From positions 1-5,427 of the forward strand of contig DAIDIA010000287.1 in the NCBI GenBank assembly GCA_027459565.1: DNA of 5,427 nucleotides. The letters run 5' to 3'. Shown here in pieces: positions 4,870 to 5,427 of the stretch. The translations under genes were made by a program, and so were the position numbers. Source of the DNA: Acidimicrobiaceae bacterium. GTDB lineage: Bacteria; Actinomycetota; Acidimicrobiia; Acidimicrobiales; Bog-793. Every line of letters starts with the position of its first letter. Positions within the stretch are counted from its first letter, which is position 1. Below the pieces are notes generated by a model. That model was not told the DNA's origin, did not search any database, and saw nothing but the letters and a program-made list of their open reading frames with translations.

Positions 4870-5427
4870 GCATTTTCAACGAACGACATCAAAAACGGCA
4901 TGGCACTCAATCTTCCCGACGGTCTGTTCTCGGTCGTTGAATTCCAGCACGTCAAGCCCGGCAAGGGTGGCGCATTCGTCCGGACAAAGCTGCGGAATCT
5001 GCGGACGAAGGCCGTTGTCGAGAGGACGTTTCGCGCAGGTGAGTCCGTCGACCAGGCGATCATCGACAAGCGAGAGATGCAGTACCTCTACAAGGATGGC
5101 GACGGGTATGTCTTCATGGACAACGTCTCCTATGACCAGCTCTCGATACCCGCCAAGTCGCTTGGCGAGGCGCCGATGTATCTCAAAGAGGGCGACTCGG
5201 CGGTGCTCCAGCAGTACGGCGACGAGATCGTCGATGTCGATCTCCCCGCAGCGGTCGAACTGACCATCACGGAGACGGAACCGGGGCTGCAGGGGGACCG
5301 GGTTTCGGGCGCGCGAAAGCCCGCGACGCTCGAAACCGGAATCGTCGTTCAAGTCCCGCTCTTCATCGAACAGGGCGAGAAGATAAAAGTAGATACCCGC
5401 ACGGGTGAATACATCACCAGAGCATGA
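4867..5427 (+). CDS. efp: Elongation factor P
   Basis: Binds between the ribosomal P and E sites and relieves stalling at consecutive prolines. The product is complete, with 186 residues and the standard three domains: an N-terminal KOW-like domain (about 3-62), an OB domain (about 66-126) and a C-terminal OB domain (about 130-185). The loop reaching the peptidyl-transferase centre reads HVKPGKGGAFVRTK, with K33 at the tip, the position modified in E. coli (K34) and B. subtilis (K32). The C-terminal family signature K-x-A-x4-G-x2-V-x-V-P-x2-I-x2-G is intact at 151-170, and the protein ends KVDTRTGEYITRA. The tip is PGKGG, whereas the actinobacterial subgroup described as unmodified carries PGKGP, so its modification state is open. 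Coupled to pepQ by overlap. In related genomes nusB often follows, but the window ends at the efp stop codon. Confidence 0.97.
   Translation: MAFSTNDIKNGMALNLPDGLFSVVEFQHVKPGKGGAFVRTKLRNLRTKAVVERTFRAGESVDQAIIDKREMQYLYKDGDGYVFMDNVSYDQLSIPAKSLGEAPMYLKEGDSAVLQQYGDEIVDVDLPAAVELTITETEPGLQGDRVSGARKPATLETGIVVQVPLFIEQGEKIKVDTRTGEYITRA

Overview
The window is GC-rich (by eye a little over 60%), densely coding DNA from a high-GC actinobacterium. Three things point there: the order aroB-aroQ-pepQ-efp beside aroK, AroB and AroQ active-site variants like the mycobacterial ones I remember, and start codons that sit at the expected start site of TANNNT -10 boxes with no Shine-Dalgarno (leaderless mRNAs). 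The Acidimicrobiia are a reasonable guess at class, but this is inference and was not searched.

Layout. Positions 1-1319 are transcribed leftward: aroK (shikimate kinase, 747-1319), then a cysteine-rich protein whose 3' end lies outside the window (1-736). The cysteine-rich frame runs off the edge and is easily missed; the frames opposite it are shadows. From 1412 everything reads rightward: an NfuA-type iron-sulfur carrier (1412-2038), aroB (2112-3188), aroQ (3294-3740), pepQ (3782-4867) and efp (4867-5427, complete, ending on the last base). A 92-bp divergent region (1320-1411) separates the two arms. No stretch above about 105 bp lacks a gene. I see no tRNA, rRNA, CRISPR, insertion sequence, attachment site or origin.

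How the genes fit together. AroB and AroQ catalyse consecutive early steps of the shikimate pathway (DAHP to 3-dehydroquinate to 3-dehydroshikimate) and AroK phosphorylates shikimate later. PepQ (a proline-specific metallopeptidase) and EF-P (which relieves ribosome stalling at polyproline) overlap by one base and are probably coupled in translation; this pair follows the aro genes in many actinobacteria. The unusual parts are the Nfu gene between aroB and an inverted aroK, and the cysteine-rich, possibly metal-binding protein behind aroK, so two proteins that may handle iron or iron-sulfur clusters flank the kinase.

Overall this is a conserved housekeeping locus, and I see no convincing undescribed system. 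The points worth following up are the missed cysteine-rich gene, the repeated leaderless -10 architecture, the excess of GATC (including three GCGATCGC octamers), and small sequence departures in EF-P and AroB.
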